Counted from the stretch's first letter, positions 17,846-27,411 are shown. The stretch: 64,000 nt of DNA from Bacilli bacterium (GCA_017544165.1 JAFYER010000002.1:120518-184517); one strand, 5' to 3'. Made by a program: numbers and translations. The notes: generated by a model not told the origin, from the sequence alone.

Positions 17846-18049
17846 TTAAAAAATAAAAAGACATGAACTAAAGGACGGGCTAACCCGCGGTACCACCTTA
17901 ATTCATGCCTTGCATGCAACTTTGCCGATAAGGAAGCTACTCCTTCAAATGCTCATAGGCTCACAATATATTAACTTTTTATACTAATTCCACCACCATA
18001 GTACTCTCTATCAATTAGTTAATAAAATCTTCCTAATCACTGCACCTGT
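17846..18049 (-). promoter_or_regulatory. T-box riboswitch of metG, specifier AUG
   Basis: The T-box AAGGTGGTACCGCG is exact at 17899-17886. Upstream on the transcript are GATAGAGAGTA (stem I), GGTGG in the apical region and the specifier ATG at 17956-17954 followed by the typical TTTGAA. The terminator pairs GCATGAATTAAGG with the CCTTTAGTTCATG arm and ends in a U-rich run near 17850. Uncharged tRNA-Met should stabilise the antiterminator. The specifier codon and the downstream gene agree. Confidence 0.92.
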
Positions 18050-18055
18050 AAACTG

Positions 18056-18084
18056 ATTTTAACATAAACCCTAGGATTTTTCAA
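18056..18084 (-). promoter_or_regulatory. Promoter of the metG T-box transcript
   Basis: On the minus strand TTGAAA (18084-18079), 17 bp, TAAAAT (18061-18056). The -35 overlaps the last codons of spoVT. Expected start of transcription is near 18049. Confidence 0.65.
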
Positions 18085-18574
18085 TTATATTCTTTAAAAC
18101 ACTAACAAATACAACATCTTCTTTATTAATTCTATTGTTTTTTACTAATATTATGACACCATTTGCATTACTATCTTGAATAATTGGACTAAAATAAAAA
18201 TAACCACTTATTTCTAATTCATCAAACAAATACACTTCTTTATCGTTCAAACAATAATTTTGACGACTCAAAATGATATTTTTGATAGTATTAGGAATTT
18301 TTTTGTTTTCAAATTTTCCTGATGTCAAAATGACTTCTTTGTCAGCGATTAATAAAATTCCGTCGACCAAATTAGTGATTTTACTCACCAAATTGTTTGT
18401 TTTATCTTTATTATTTAATAATTGGGAATATTTTTTTAAAACTATAAGTTCGTTTTCAATAAATATTTCTAATTCATCACCATTTGCAATTCCTAACATA
18501 CTACGTAATTCTTTGGGTATAACGATTCTTCCTAATTCATCTATTTTTCTTACAATTCCAGTACTTTTCAACAA
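18071..18574 (-). CDS. spoVT: Stage V sporulation regulator SpoVT (AbrB family)
   Basis: Residues 1-50 are the AbrB-type swapped-hairpin DNA-binding domain (TGIVRKIDELGRIVIPKELR); the remaining part is a GAF-like domain as in SpoVT, which modulates sigma-G genes in the forespore. Length 167 fits SpoVT (178) and not AbrB (about 95). It follows mfd as in Bacillus. The start is a TTG (18574, or TTG 18571); its AGGAG ribosome-binding site lies in the downstream arm of the mfd terminator. Confidence 0.9.
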   Translation of the reverse strand: MLKSTGIVRKIDELGRIVIPKELRSMLGIANGDELEIFIENELIVLKKYSQLLNNKDKTNNLVSKITNLVDGILLIADKEVILTSGKFENKKIPNTIKNIILSRQNYCLNDKEVYLFDELEISGYFYFSPIIQDSNANGVIILVKNNRINKEDVVFVSVLKNIIEKS

Positions 18575-18603
18575 AAAAACACACTCCTAATAGTAGTGTG
18601 TTT
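18575..18603 (-). terminator. Terminator of mfd that contains the spoVT ribosome-binding site
   Basis: On the minus strand AACACACT, loop ACTATTAGG, AGTGTGTT then seven T. AGGAG at 18588-18584 belongs to the loop and 3' arm and is the only ribosome-binding site for spoVT. Formation of the hairpin would both end mfd transcripts and hide the site in readthrough transcripts. Confidence 0.75.
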
Positions 18604-18621
18604 AATCTCATTTTTTATATA

Positions 18622-21600
18622 CTATAATGTATTTAATAATTTAACAATATACTTAATAAAATGCTCTGGTAGACTCTTATAATATAAAGTAATAATTATA
18701 CATCCATGCTTATATGCTAAATTAAAACTCTTGGATATGCTGTAAGATTCATATAAAAGTTTATCGCCTTTGATAGTTTCTGATAATTCTTTAGGAAGTT
18801 CAATTTCAATAAAACGATCTGTTTGTTTTACCTTAGTAATACCTAATTTTTTAGCAATTTTTTCAAACCATTCTTCATACATATAGTTTTCAATTGATTC
18901 ACTAATTTTACCAAAACGATCTTCGATAGTATTTTTGATATCTAACAACTTATCGTATGAATCAATTTGGTTAATCATTTGGTGGATTTCAATTTTGATG
19001 TCCTCATCCGAAATATATGAATCATCAATATGCGTTTCGACGCTTAAAAGGGTTTGATCTTTATCATCTTCATCCTCTTCGACATATTCACCTTTTTGGC
19101 GGCGCATTTCATCTTCGATTAGTTTCATGTATAACGATACTCCAACTGTGTCGACAAAACCTGCTTGATTGGCTCCGAAAATATCACCAGAACCACGAAT
19201 TGAAAGATCACGCATAGCAATTTTATAGCCACTTCCAAGCTCAGTAAATTCTTTGATAGCTTGTAATCTTTTAATTGCATCATCATTAAGCATTTTAGAT
19301 TTATTATACATTAAATAAGCGTATGCAACCTTGTCACTGCGCCCAACTCTACCTCGAAGTTGATATAATTGAGCAAGCCCTAATCTATCCGCATCATAAA
19401 CAATTAAAGTATTGGCATTTGGGATATCAATTCCATTTTCGATAATAGTGGTACAGACAATTATATTAAACTTTTGATTAACAAAATCGTCCATTATGGT
19501 ATCAAGGTCTTCTTTGTCCATTTGACCATGAGCAAATCTTATTTCTTCGTTTGGAATTAGTTTTCTTAAGTGATCCACTCTTGATTCAATATTTTCAATA
19601 TTATTAAACAAAATAAATATTTGACCATGACGAGCAAGTTCTTTATATATAGCATCTTTGATGATTAGGTCATCTTCGCTAACGACATAGGTTTGAACAG
19701 GATAACGATTAAGTGGTGGTGTATCTATAATTGATAGATCTCTAAGACCTGATAGGGCCATTTTCAATGTTCTTGGAATAGGTGTTGCCGATAAAGTTAA
19801 AACATTAATATCTTGTTTCATTTCTTTGATTTTTTCTTTATGTTTAACCCCAAAGCGTTGCTCTTCATCAACAATCATTAAACCGAGATTTTTAAAACCT
19901 ATTTTATCATTTAATAGTTTATGAGTACCAAAAACCATATCTATTTTACCAGTTTTTAAACCATCGATAATCCGATCTTCCTCTTTTTTAGAGGTAAACC
20001 TGTTTAATAAAGCTATTTCAATTGGCCAATTTTTAAATCTTTCTTTGGCAACAGTATATTGTTGTTTAGAAAGGATTGTTGTAGGACACAAATACATTAC
20101 TTGCGCATTATTTAAAATGGTTTTAAACATAGCTCTAAAAGCAACTTCTGTCTTGCCAAAGCCAACGTCTCCGCATAAAAGGCGGTCCATTGGGTAACTA
20201 CTTTGCAAATCAGCATAAATATCATTAATTGATTTTTGTTGATCTGCGGTTAAATCAAAACTAAATTCAGTCGCAAAAATATCCTCTTCGGGGTAAGAAC
20301 GATAAACGTCTGATTTAATGGCAATTCTTTGTTTATAAAGTTCAATTAGCTCTCTTGATATATCTTGAACTTTCTTTTGAACATATGCTCTTGTTTTAAG
20401 CCATGAAGAAGAGTTAAGTCTATTTAAATGCGGTTTACTGCCATCTTTATCCGAGTATTTATAGATATTATTAATCTTTTCAACAGGTATATATATTTTA
20501 TCGTTATTTAAATAAAGAAGCTGAATATAATCTTTTTTTATGCCATCTTTGGTAAGCGTAGCTATACCATTGTAAATACCAATACCATGTGCTATATGAA
20601 CAATATAATCACCAACTTTTAAGTCGTTATAATTACTAATTTTCTTGCCACCATATAAATTGTTTTGATATTTATAGTTATGTTTGGTATTTTCAATATC
20701 AAACTCCGAAATAACAACATATTTATCGATAATAAATCCTTTGTTAATCTTTTTATTAATTATTTTGATATTTGAAAATATCTTTTTAATTTTCTTGATT
20801 TCGTTTTTATTTGATAAATAGAAAATGACCTCTTTTTTACTATCTAACCATTTATCAACGTTCTTTTTTAAAAGGTCATAATCCTCGTTGAAGTTATCAA
20901 TTGAACTACATTCATAGACAAAATCACTTTTCTTTTCGGCAAAATGATTAAGTTCAATACTATCCTTTATTTTAATATCTTCGAGATTAAACATCAGTTT
21001 ATCAGCAATACTATTTTTCGAAGTATAATCTAAAATATCTTCCTGTAATTTAAAATATGATGCTTTAATTTGTCTTTGATCTATCTTAATTATCAAAGGA
21101 TTATCAGCATAATCGACCAGTGATGATGGACTATTGATATCCTCGCTTTCAGATACTGGTTTTAATGTAATTAAATCGATTTGATTGATTGTTCTTTGGG
21201 TTTCTTCATCATAATAACGTATGTTATCAATCTTATCATCATCGAATTCTATGCGGACTGGATGCTTTTCATTGATTAGAAAGACGTCAATTATCATACC
21301 CCTTACTGAAAACTCACCAGTGGAAGTTGTTATTGATTCTTTCTTATAACCAAAGTCTATTAGTTTTTCAATTATTAAATCTCTTTTTATAGTGTCGTTT
21401 TTCCCTATTTTTAAGACTCTAGAGGCTTTTTCGTTTATATTAGGTAAATACTTTAGATAGCCCATTAAATTAGTCACAATGATGTGTTTTTTCGAAGATA
21501 TTAAATCAACCGTATTAAGTCTTGTTAATTTTAATTCAGGTGAAGAAGTTTTAACCATCGAAGAAATAAAATCATCCATCAAAAATAATAAAACATCTGA

Positions 21601-21780
21601 AGTATATGTTTGCAGTAAGTTGTAATAATTATTTGCCTCATATAAAGAGGAAGTCAACACAATAACGTTTTTATTAGATTTTTTAAATTGATTAAGAATA
21701 TAAAAAATGTTTAACTCATCAGTTAAACCACATATAACATTACTATTTTGTTTGTCAAAAAAGCTATCTAAAAAATCCAT
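18622..21780 (-). CDS. mfd: Transcription-repair coupling factor
   Basis: Mfd releases RNA polymerase stalled at DNA lesions and recruits UvrA. The 1052-residue protein has a degenerate UvrB-like N-terminus, the RNA polymerase-interacting domain beginning around KVGDYIVHIAHGIGIYNG, and the RecG-like translocase motifs LCGDVGFGKTEVAFRA, DEEQRFGVKHKE, LSATPIPRTL and QLRGRVGRSDK. It is somewhat shorter than Bacillus Mfd (1177). Confidence 0.97.
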   Translation of the reverse strand: MDFLDSFFDKQNSNVICGLTDELNIFYILNQFKKSNKNVIVLTSSLYEANNYYNLLQTYTSDVLLFLMDDFISSMVKTSSPELKLTRLNTVDLISSKKHIIVTNLMGYLKYLPNINEKASRVLKIGKNDTIKRDLIIEKLIDFGYKKESITTSTGEFSVRGMIIDVFLINEKHPVRIEFDDDKIDNIRYYDEETQRTINQIDLITLKPVSESEDINSPSSLVDYADNPLIIKIDQRQIKASYFKLQEDILDYTSKNSIADKLMFNLEDIKIKDSIELNHFAEKKSDFVYECSSIDNFNEDYDLLKKNVDKWLDSKKEVIFYLSNKNEIKKIKKIFSNIKIINKKINKGFIIDKYVVISEFDIENTKHNYKYQNNLYGGKKISNYNDLKVGDYIVHIAHGIGIYNGIATLTKDGIKKDYIQLLYLNNDKIYIPVEKINNIYKYSDKDGSKPHLNRLNSSSWLKTRAYVQKKVQDISRELIELYKQRIAIKSDVYRSYPEEDIFATEFSFDLTADQQKSINDIYADLQSSYPMDRLLCGDVGFGKTEVAFRAMFKTILNNAQVMYLCPTTILSKQQYTVAKERFKNWPIEIALLNRFTSKKEEDRIIDGLKTGKIDMVFGTHKLLNDKIGFKNLGLMIVDEEQRFGVKHKEKIKEMKQDINVLTLSATPIPRTLKMALSGLRDLSIIDTPPLNRYPVQTYVVSEDDLIIKDAIYKELARHGQIFILFNNIENIESRVDHLRKLIPNEEIRFAHGQMDKEDLDTIMDDFVNQKFNIIVCTTIIENGIDIPNANTLIVYDADRLGLAQLYQLRGRVGRSDKVAYAYLMYNKSKMLNDDAIKRLQAIKEFTELGSGYKIAMRDLSIRGSGDIFGANQAGFVDTVGVSLYMKLIEDEMRRQKGEYVEEDEDDKDQTLLSVETHIDDSYISDEDIKIEIHQMINQIDSYDKLLDIKNTIEDRFGKISESIENYMYEEWFEKIAKKLGITKVKQTDRFIEIELPKELSETIKGDKLLYESYSISKSFNLAYKHGCIIITLYYKSLPEHFIKYIVKLLNTL

Positions 21781-21788
21781 AAAAACCC

Positions 21789-22328
21789 CTAGTTATACTT
21801 ATTCATTACATAGTTTATATCTTTATTTACAAAATCATTAATTATATCTTTGAAAACATCTGTTTCCATGAATGATATTTCTTTTTTACTGAGCTTTCCT
21901 AAGACAAAATCCTTGGTATCGCCATCTTCATTATGACCAATACCTATTTTAAGTCTAGCAAAGCCTTCGGTACCTAGGACACTAATAATACTTTTAATGC
22001 CATTATGGCCTCCGGAAGAGGAATTAAACTTAATTCGATATTCCATCATAGGTAAATCCATATCATCATGAATAACAAGGATATCTTTTGGATCAATTTT
22101 ATAATATTTAGCTATTCTTCCAACACTGTTTCCAGACAAATTCATATATGTTTGCGGTTTAATAAATAAAACCTTTTCATCGTTTATTATAGTATTTGCA
22201 ATTAATGTATCGCCATCTTTATTCCACTTTAAAGAGTCAGCATAGTTGTCAACAATAATAAAGCCAACATTATGCCTAGTTTTTTTGTATTCTTTACCGG
22301 GATTTCCTAAACCGACAATTAATTTCAT
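21789..22328 (-). CDS. pth: Peptidyl-tRNA hydrolase
   Basis: Recycles peptidyl-tRNA. The 179-residue protein has IVGLGNPGKEYKKTRHNVGF with the catalytic histidine near residue 20, FIKPQTYMNLSG and IHDDMDLP, all family signatures. It lies 8 bp upstream of mfd, as in Bacillus (pth-mfd). Confidence 0.97.
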   Translation of the reverse strand: MKLIVGLGNPGKEYKKTRHNVGFIIVDNYADSLKWNKDGDTLIANTIINDEKVLFIKPQTYMNLSGNSVGRIAKYYKIDPKDILVIHDDMDLPMMEYRIKFNSSSGGHNGIKSIISVLGTEGFARLKIGIGHNEDGDTKDFVLGKLSKKEISFMETDVFKDIINDFVNKDINYVMNKYN

Positions 22329-22330
22329 AA

Positions 22331-23038
22331 CTACTCCTTAAAAATATTTTGATAAGATTTTACATCCTGAACACAAAGTTCACGGTTAATTATAACACCA
22401 CTTTTACTATTTTTAACAGCATTAATAATTACAATACTTGGCTTTTTGCCTTTTTTCGTAGTAATTAACTGAATATTTTTGACATTTATTTGATATTTAA
22501 CTGCTAAAACGATAATTTCATCTAATCGATTTGCTCGATGAATCAAAACTAAATTACCCTTATTTTTTAAATAACTTTTACTAATTTTAAAGATATCTTC
22601 GAGAGTTAAAGCTATTTCGTGCCTAGCTATTGATAATCCTTCATTAACATTTTTTATACTACTTCCTACTCTAAAAAAAGGTGGATTACACACTAAAACA
22701 TCAAAGCATTCACTTTTAAAGTATTTTCCAATATTTTTAACATCATCATTAATTATGTCTAATTGCTTAGTTAAATTATTAATATCGATTGATTTTTTAC
22801 CTAATTCATACACTTCTTTTTGGATTTCAAAGCCTGTAATATGGGATTTCGCATATTTAGAAATAATTAGCCCAACAGCCATATTTCCTGCGCATAAATC
22901 AAGAATATTCATCCTATCATTTAGATAGTTTTTAGCAAATTCGGCAAGCAAAATAGAATCAAGAGAAAACTTGAATAGTTTATCGTCTTGATATATGTAT
23001 CTATCTTGATAATCGAATAAATCATTTTTTACGATCAT
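22331..23038 (-). CDS. tRNA1(Val) (adenine-N6)-methyltransferase family protein
   Basis: A class I SAM-dependent methyltransferase of the TrmN6/YabB type. Visible are the SAM loop ILDLCAGNMAVGL and the catalytic NPPFFRVGSS, the N-terminal FSLDSILLAEFA being typical for the family. It sits at the yabB position of the yaaT region. I use ATG 23038 with AGGA 8 bp upstream, inside the end of yaaT (17-bp overlap). The exact tRNA substrate is inferred from the family. Confidence 0.85.
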   Translation of the reverse strand: MIVKNDLFDYQDRYIYQDDKLFKFSLDSILLAEFAKNYLNDRMNILDLCAGNMAVGLIISKYAKSHITGFEIQKEVYELGKKSIDINNLTKQLDIINDDVKNIGKYFKSECFDVLVCNPPFFRVGSSIKNVNEGLSIARHEIALTLEDIFKISKSYLKNKGNLVLIHRANRLDEIIVLAVKYQINVKNIQLITTKKGKKPSIVIINAVKNSKSGVIINRELCVQDVKSYQNIFKE

Positions 23039-23816
23039 TATCAAGTTCCTCATGTTTAATTGTAACTTTTTCTTCGTTTATTAAAGCTTTATAAGTTCTT
23101 GTTAAAATATCAACACCTATTATTTGGGCTTCTTCCCCATTATATTTTACTTTTGTTCCAATAGGAAATAACCCTTTTGAGCATCTTGTATATTCATCAT
23201 CTTCGTAGCAAAGGCAACAAAGTAAACGACCACATGAACCATTAATCTTCGATGGATTTAAGGCTAAATTTTGATTTTTTGCTTTATTCATTGAGATAGA
23301 ATCTATTTGATTTAGGAAATTAGCACAACAAAGCTTTTGGCCACATATACCAATACCACCAACTTGTTTTGCCTTATCACGAGCGCCAATTTGTCTTAGT
23401 TCAATTCTTGTTCGATAAACACCTGCAAGTCGGCGTGCAAGCTCACGAAAATCGATACGATCATCGGCTGAAAAATTGATTAATAGTTGTGATCTATCAA
23501 AATTATATTGGGCATTTATCACAAACATATTGAGATTTAATTCTTTTACTAAGTCCTTGCATTTTTTTAAAGCAGAATCGGCATCTTTTAGATTTTTATA
23601 AAAAACATCCGTATCATCCTTAGTGGCTACTCTTAATATTTGTTTATAAGCTTGTTTTTCATCATATTTATCTAATATACTTACTACTTTACCATATTGT
23701 TCACCTTTTTCAGTTTCGACAATAACTTCCGTATTTAAATCGATATCTAAATCAGATATAAAATAATATGGTTTGCTGTTATTTTTAAATAAAACACCAT
23801 AAACTTTATTGTTCAT
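23022..23816 (-). CDS. yaaT: PSP1-domain protein YaaT (RicT)
   Basis: A cytoplasmic protein of the RicA-RicF-RicT complex that affects RNA processing and phosphorelay to Spo0A in Bacillus. The 264 residues contain the PSP1 domain with FSADDRIDFRELARRLA, and cysteine clusters CGQKLCCANF and CGRLLCCLCYED that may hold an iron-sulfur cluster. Start is ATG 23816 (MNNKVYGV), inside the end of holB. Confidence 0.93.
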   Translation of the reverse strand: MNNKVYGVLFKNNSKPYYFISDLDIDLNTEVIVETEKGEQYGKVVSILDKYDEKQAYKQILRVATKDDTDVFYKNLKDADSALKKCKDLVKELNLNMFVINAQYNFDRSQLLINFSADDRIDFRELARRLAGVYRTRIELRQIGARDKAKQVGGIGICGQKLCCANFLNQIDSISMNKAKNQNLALNPSKINGSCGRLLCCLCYEDDEYTRCSKGLFPIGTKVKYNGEEAQIIGVDILTRTYKALINEEKVTIKHEELDNDRKK

Positions 23817-24621
23817 ATATTTGCCCCATTTCAGCCACAAAACTATCCAATAAAAGTGGTATATTCACGTTATAATTTAACCTATCTAAGTATTTAATTA
23901 CTAAATTACACAGTTCATTTGCTTTTGAATAATCATCTTTTAAAGCTAGTTTAAAATAATCAAGAAGTATATTAAAAAAACAAATAATATCCACTTTTTC
24001 AGTTAATTTTTTTTGAATGACATCAACATTATAACATAATAATTCATTATAATTGAATATTTTAGAAGTAAAACCCTTAAAAACATCTTCGATTACAGCT
24101 TTTGATTCTTCATCTAAAGAAATACTATCATTTTCAATATCATCATATATCAGCCTAACACATGATAATCGGCTTACAATCGTATCTGGCATCTTATCTT
24201 TATTAGTAGTTACAAAAAAACCAATTATATTATCCTCAGGTTCCTCGATAAACTTAAGCATCCGATTAAATGCCGTATCATTCATAAGTTCAGGTTCAAT
24301 AATTACATAGATATTATAATTTGTATAAATAGATTTGCTAGAAAACTTATTTTTAATTACTTCAATTTGATCCTTTTTGATAGTTTTACCATCAGGATAT
24401 ACGTAAATTACACTTGGTAAACTATTATTTTCTATTAAATGACAAAAATTGCATTTGGTGCATGAATTTGTAAATTTGCTAGGGCAAATTATGTTTTTGA
24501 TGAAGTAATTGATATCTTTGAGGGCCAAATTTTTATTATTGGTTTCAACTAAATAAGCATGAGATAAGCGATTCTCATGGTAAATATTTATTAAGTTTTC
24601 TAATACTTCTTGTGTAGTCAA
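23806..24621 (-). CDS. holB: DNA polymerase III delta' subunit
   Basis: Clamp-loader stator subunit. The 271-residue protein has SHAYLVETNN where an active ATPase would have Walker A, a zinc knuckle CTKCNFCH, and MLKFIEEPEDN; loss of Walker A is normal for delta'. It lies between bofA and yaaT. The start is a TTG (24621) with GGAGATTATT directly upstream. Confidence 0.88.
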   Translation of the reverse strand: MTTQEVLENLINIYHENRLSHAYLVETNNKNLALKDINYFIKNIICPSKFTNSCTKCNFCHLIENNSLPSVIYVYPDGKTIKKDQIEVIKNKFSSKSIYTNYNIYVIIEPELMNDTAFNRMLKFIEEPEDNIIGFFVTTNKDKMPDTIVSRLSCVRLIYDDIENDSISLDEESKAVIEDVFKGFTSKIFNYNELLCYNVDVIQKKLTEKVDIICFFNILLDYFKLALKDDYSKANELCNLVIKYLDRLNYNVNIPLLLDSFVAEMGQIYEQ

Positions 24622-24630
24622 AATAATCTC

Positions 24631-24816
24631 CTATAAAACAAAATATAATACAATTAGTGATATTAAACCCGGAATATCAAACAAAGAAACAAAGAAAATT
24701 GAAATATAATTAATTGGTATAACAACATTTAAAACATTTAAGGTAATATTTAACCCATATAATAGAAATATAGCGAATATCACCTTTTTTACTACATTAA
24801 ATATTATCTTTAGCAT
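24631..24816 (-). CDS. bofA: Pro-sigma-K processing inhibitor BofA
   Basis: A 61-residue, very hydrophobic protein with two membrane segments and the family signature PINYISIFFVSLFDIPGL. In Bacillus BofA holds the protease SpoIVFB inactive in the outer forespore membrane until engulfment. Its place next to recR and dnaX is as in Bacillus. Confidence 0.82.
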   Translation of the reverse strand: MLKIIFNVVKKVIFAIFLLYGLNITLNVLNVVIPINYISIFFVSLFDIPGLISLIVLYFVL

Positions 24817-24843
24817 ATTAAATAATATGTTTTTCTATAAAAA

Positions 24844-25443
24844 TTATGATATTTTCTTGCGATCTTCGAGGGCTTTATCAAGTGTCATAATATCTAAATA
24901 ATCTATTTCTGCTCCCATTGGAAGGCCATATGATAACCTAGAAACAACAACATTTTTCTTTTCAAATATTTTTTTAATATAAAGAGTTGTTGTTTCCCCT
25001 TCGATTGAGGATTTTAGAGCTAAAATTAGCTCTGGATTTTCTAAACTATCTACTCTTTTAACTAAAGAAGATATCCCAATATCTTCTGGTCCTACATTAT
25101 TAATTGGAGAAATAAGACCATTTAATACATGATAAACGCCATTAAATCTCCCTGCTTTTTCAAAGGAAAATACACTTTTATAATCTTCGATAACACATAT
25201 TAGATTTTTGTTGCGATTTTCATCAGCGCAAATATCACAAATTTCTTTATCAGTTAGATTATTACATATCTTACATGGTTGTAATTTCTCTTTAGCAGTC
25301 GATAAACTCTGAATAAAATCAGCAATTACATCATCATCGATGTTAAGTGTAGCTAAAGCCAGTCTTTCGGCACTTTTTTCCCCAATACTAGGTAATTTTT
25401 TATAAAATTTAATTAATTTTTCTAAGGTTTCTGGATAAACCAT
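24844..25443 (-). CDS. recR: Recombination mediator RecR
   Basis: RecR forms a DNA clamp and loads RecA with RecO. The 199-residue protein has the HhH motif LPSIGEKSAERL, the four-cysteine zinc finger CKICNNLTD to CDIC, and the Toprim motifs ICVIEDYKSV and SIEGETT. The gene follows yaaK by 2 bp. Confidence 0.97.
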   Translation of the reverse strand: MVYPETLEKLIKFYKKLPSIGEKSAERLALATLNIDDDVIADFIQSLSTAKEKLQPCKICNNLTDKEICDICADENRNKNLICVIEDYKSVFSFEKAGRFNGVYHVLNGLISPINNVGPEDIGISSLVKRVDSLENPELILALKSSIEGETTTLYIKKIFEKKNVVVSRLSYGLPMGAEIDYLDIMTLDKALEDRKKIS

Positions 25444-25445
25444 AA

Positions 25446-25742
25446 TTAAAATAACCCACCCATTTGTGAATAAGAACCTAGTTTTTCTTCGGTTTCTTTA
25501 TCAATTTTTGCAAGACCATCCTTGATAGCTAGCATTATCATATCGCATAGTATTTCCTTATTTTCAGCATCAAATGCCGCATCATTAGTAATATTTACCG
25601 CTTCGACAGAGCGATCACCTTTAAAATTAATAGTAACCCAGTCTGACTTTCCTTCGAATGACATACTATCAATTTGTCCTTTCTTGGCCATAATATCCTT
25701 TTGCATTTTTTGGGCTTGAGCCATTATTTGTTGCATGTTCAT
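25446..25742 (-). CDS. yaaK: YbaB/EbfC nucleoid-associated protein
   Basis: A 98-residue DNA-binding protein that dimerises as tweezers. It has MNMQQIMAQAQKMQKDIMAK at the start and TEEKLGSYSQMGGLF at the end. It is in the conserved dnaX-yaaK-recR block. Confidence 0.95.
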   Translation of the reverse strand: MNMQQIMAQAQKMQKDIMAKKGQIDSMSFEGKSDWVTINFKGDRSVEAVNITNDAAFDAENKEILCDMIMLAIKDGLAKIDKETEEKLGSYSQMGGLF

Positions 25743-25755
25743 ATATATTCCTCCT

Positions 25756-27411
25756 TTATTGAACCTCTATTTTTATATCATTAAACACATCATTTAGCAA
25801 ACCTGTATCACCATTATTATCAGGTTCAGACATTAATGTGTAAACAACATTATTCCTAATATTTTGTTTATATTCTTCGGTCTTTTTACCCCATAATTCA
25901 TCAGAAATAGCAATAAATCTATAATCTAAATCGGTTATTTTATTAAATGATTCTTCGATTACTATTAAGCTATTATTTACCTCTTTTACTGTGTTTTCAA
26001 ATGATGATTTTAATACAACATATTGATCTGAAGCAAGCACTACATCTAAATCAAGTAATAATCCCTTTAATTTCTTTCTTGTTAGCTTATCTAAATAAGT
26101 TTGCCAGCTCTCTTTTATGCTATTTAAATAATTCTTACTTGCTTTTACAAAACAGTTATTTACTCTTATGTCAATTAACGATAAATTATCCGAATTTTCT
26201 TCTCGATTATCAGGTGTTAATTTAATCTCCTTGTTTTTTGCTTTTTCATCGTTTTCACCAGCATTATCATGTGTTAACTTATCACTATTTTTTTTGCTTT
26301 CAATAACATTCGTTTCTATAGTTTCAATTTCAGTGTTAGGAGATTTGCTTTCTACCTCGTTTTTACTAGGATTAGTTAGTGTTAACATGTTATTATTTTC
26401 AACCGGTAAAAGAGTAAACTCTAAAAGTGTAAGAACATCGATATTAACATTATTTTTATATATTAACGATGCCAAATCAAAGCTCAATTTTTTATACTTT
26501 TCAAATAGATTTAAATCACCATTAGTATTTATTATTTCAAGAGCAGATAAACGTAGTTGTTTAATAATTTTCTTAATTAAAGACTTAAAATCAACAGAAG
26601 TTTCCCTTAAACTAGCTATAAACTCTTCGATTGCATTAATATCATTATTACTATATGCATCAATTAATTCTTTAATTTTTTTGTTAGAAATAACTCCAAT
26701 TGAATTTAAGACAACGTCTTGAGTTATTTTTTCATTAGTTTTTGATAATTGATCTAAAATACTTAAGGCATCACGCATACCACCATCAGCAAAACTTGCA
26801 ATTTCACTAATAGCATCCTTATCTATATCGATATCTTCTTTTTTACAGATATCTTTTATATTTTTTTCGATATCTACGTCTCTAATCTTTCTAAAATCTA
26901 ATCTTTGACACCTAGATAATACCGTAATTGGTACATCTTCGATGTCTGTAGTTGCCAGAATAAATACTGCGTGCTTTGGAGGCTCTTCGAGAGTTAATAG
27001 CAGCGCATTAAAGGCACTAATGCTTAACATATGGACTTCATCAACAATATAAACTTTATATTTAAGATTAATTGGTGTTAACTTGATATTCTCAATTATT
27101 TCTCTTACTTGATCAACACCGTTATTTGAGGCTGCATCTATTTCATATATATCATTGCTAGTAGCAAAATTTAAACAATTTTCACATTTACCACATGGAT
27201 TCCCATTTTTGGGATTTAAACAGTTAATAGCTTTGGCAAATATTTTTGCACAACTAGTCTTTCCAGTGCCTCTTGGTCCTGAAAAAATATAAGCATGAGA
27301 AATTTTTTCATTTAAAATGCTATCTTTTAGTAATGTTATTGTATTATCTTGCCCTACAACTTCATCAAAAGTGCTAGGTCGATATTTTCTGTATAAAACC
27401 TTGTAGTTCAT
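25756..27411 (-). CDS. dnaX: DNA polymerase III tau (and possibly gamma) subunit
   Basis: Clamp-loader ATPase. Domains I-III (about 1-360) carry Walker A SGPRGTGKTSCAK near residue 45, a four-cysteine zinc module, DEVHMLS and the SRC arginine finger VLSRCQRLDF. A low-complexity linker (about 350-410) leads to the C-terminal domain that binds polymerase and helicase. In the linker a run of eight A (codons 373-375) is followed by a stop in the -1 frame, so slippage would give a 375-residue gamma-like protein from the 551-codon gene. It precedes yaaK by 13 bp. Confidence 0.97.
   Translation of the reverse strand: MNYKVLYRKYRPSTFDEVVGQDNTITLLKDSILNEKISHAYIFSGPRGTGKTSCAKIFAKAINCLNPKNGNPCGKCENCLNFATSNDIYEIDAASNNGVDQVREIIENIKLTPINLKYKVYIVDEVHMLSISAFNALLLTLEEPPKHAVFILATTDIEDVPITVLSRCQRLDFRKIRDVDIEKNIKDICKKEDIDIDKDAISEIASFADGGMRDALSILDQLSKTNEKITQDVVLNSIGVISNKKIKELIDAYSNNDINAIEEFIASLRETSVDFKSLIKKIIKQLRLSALEIINTNGDLNLFEKYKKLSFDLASLIYKNNVNIDVLTLLEFTLLPVENNNMLTLTNPSKNEVESKSPNTEIETIETNVIESKKNSDKLTHDNAGENDEKAKNKEIKLTPDNREENSDNLSLIDIRVNNCFVKASKNYLNSIKESWQTYLDKLTRKKLKGLLLDLDVVLASDQYVVLKSSFENTVKEVNNSLIVIEESFNKITDLDYRFIAISDELWGKKTEEYKQNIRNNVVYTLMSEPDNNGDTGLLNDVFNDIKIEVQ
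26285..26295 (-). other. Candidate slippage site in dnaX
   Basis: On the minus strand AGC AAA AAA AAT AGT; eight A at 26295-26288. A -1 shift, or one extra A in the RNA, reads AAA AAA AAA TAG and stops at 26287-26285. The position is right after the clamp-loader core, as in the Escherichia coli and Thermus dnaX genes. No Shine-Dalgarno-like stimulator or strong hairpin was seen. Confidence 0.5.

Noticed and set aside
24300..24621. Broken Walker A in holB as a sign of decay
   Set aside because: The delta' subunit normally lacks a functional Walker A, so this is family-typical.
10140..25610. Additional 0A boxes (TTCGACA) in gap, mfd, yaaT and yaaK
   Set aside because: They lie inside coding regions where TCGA is common through Ile-Glu, Ser-Thr and Glu-related codon pairs; no promoter context.
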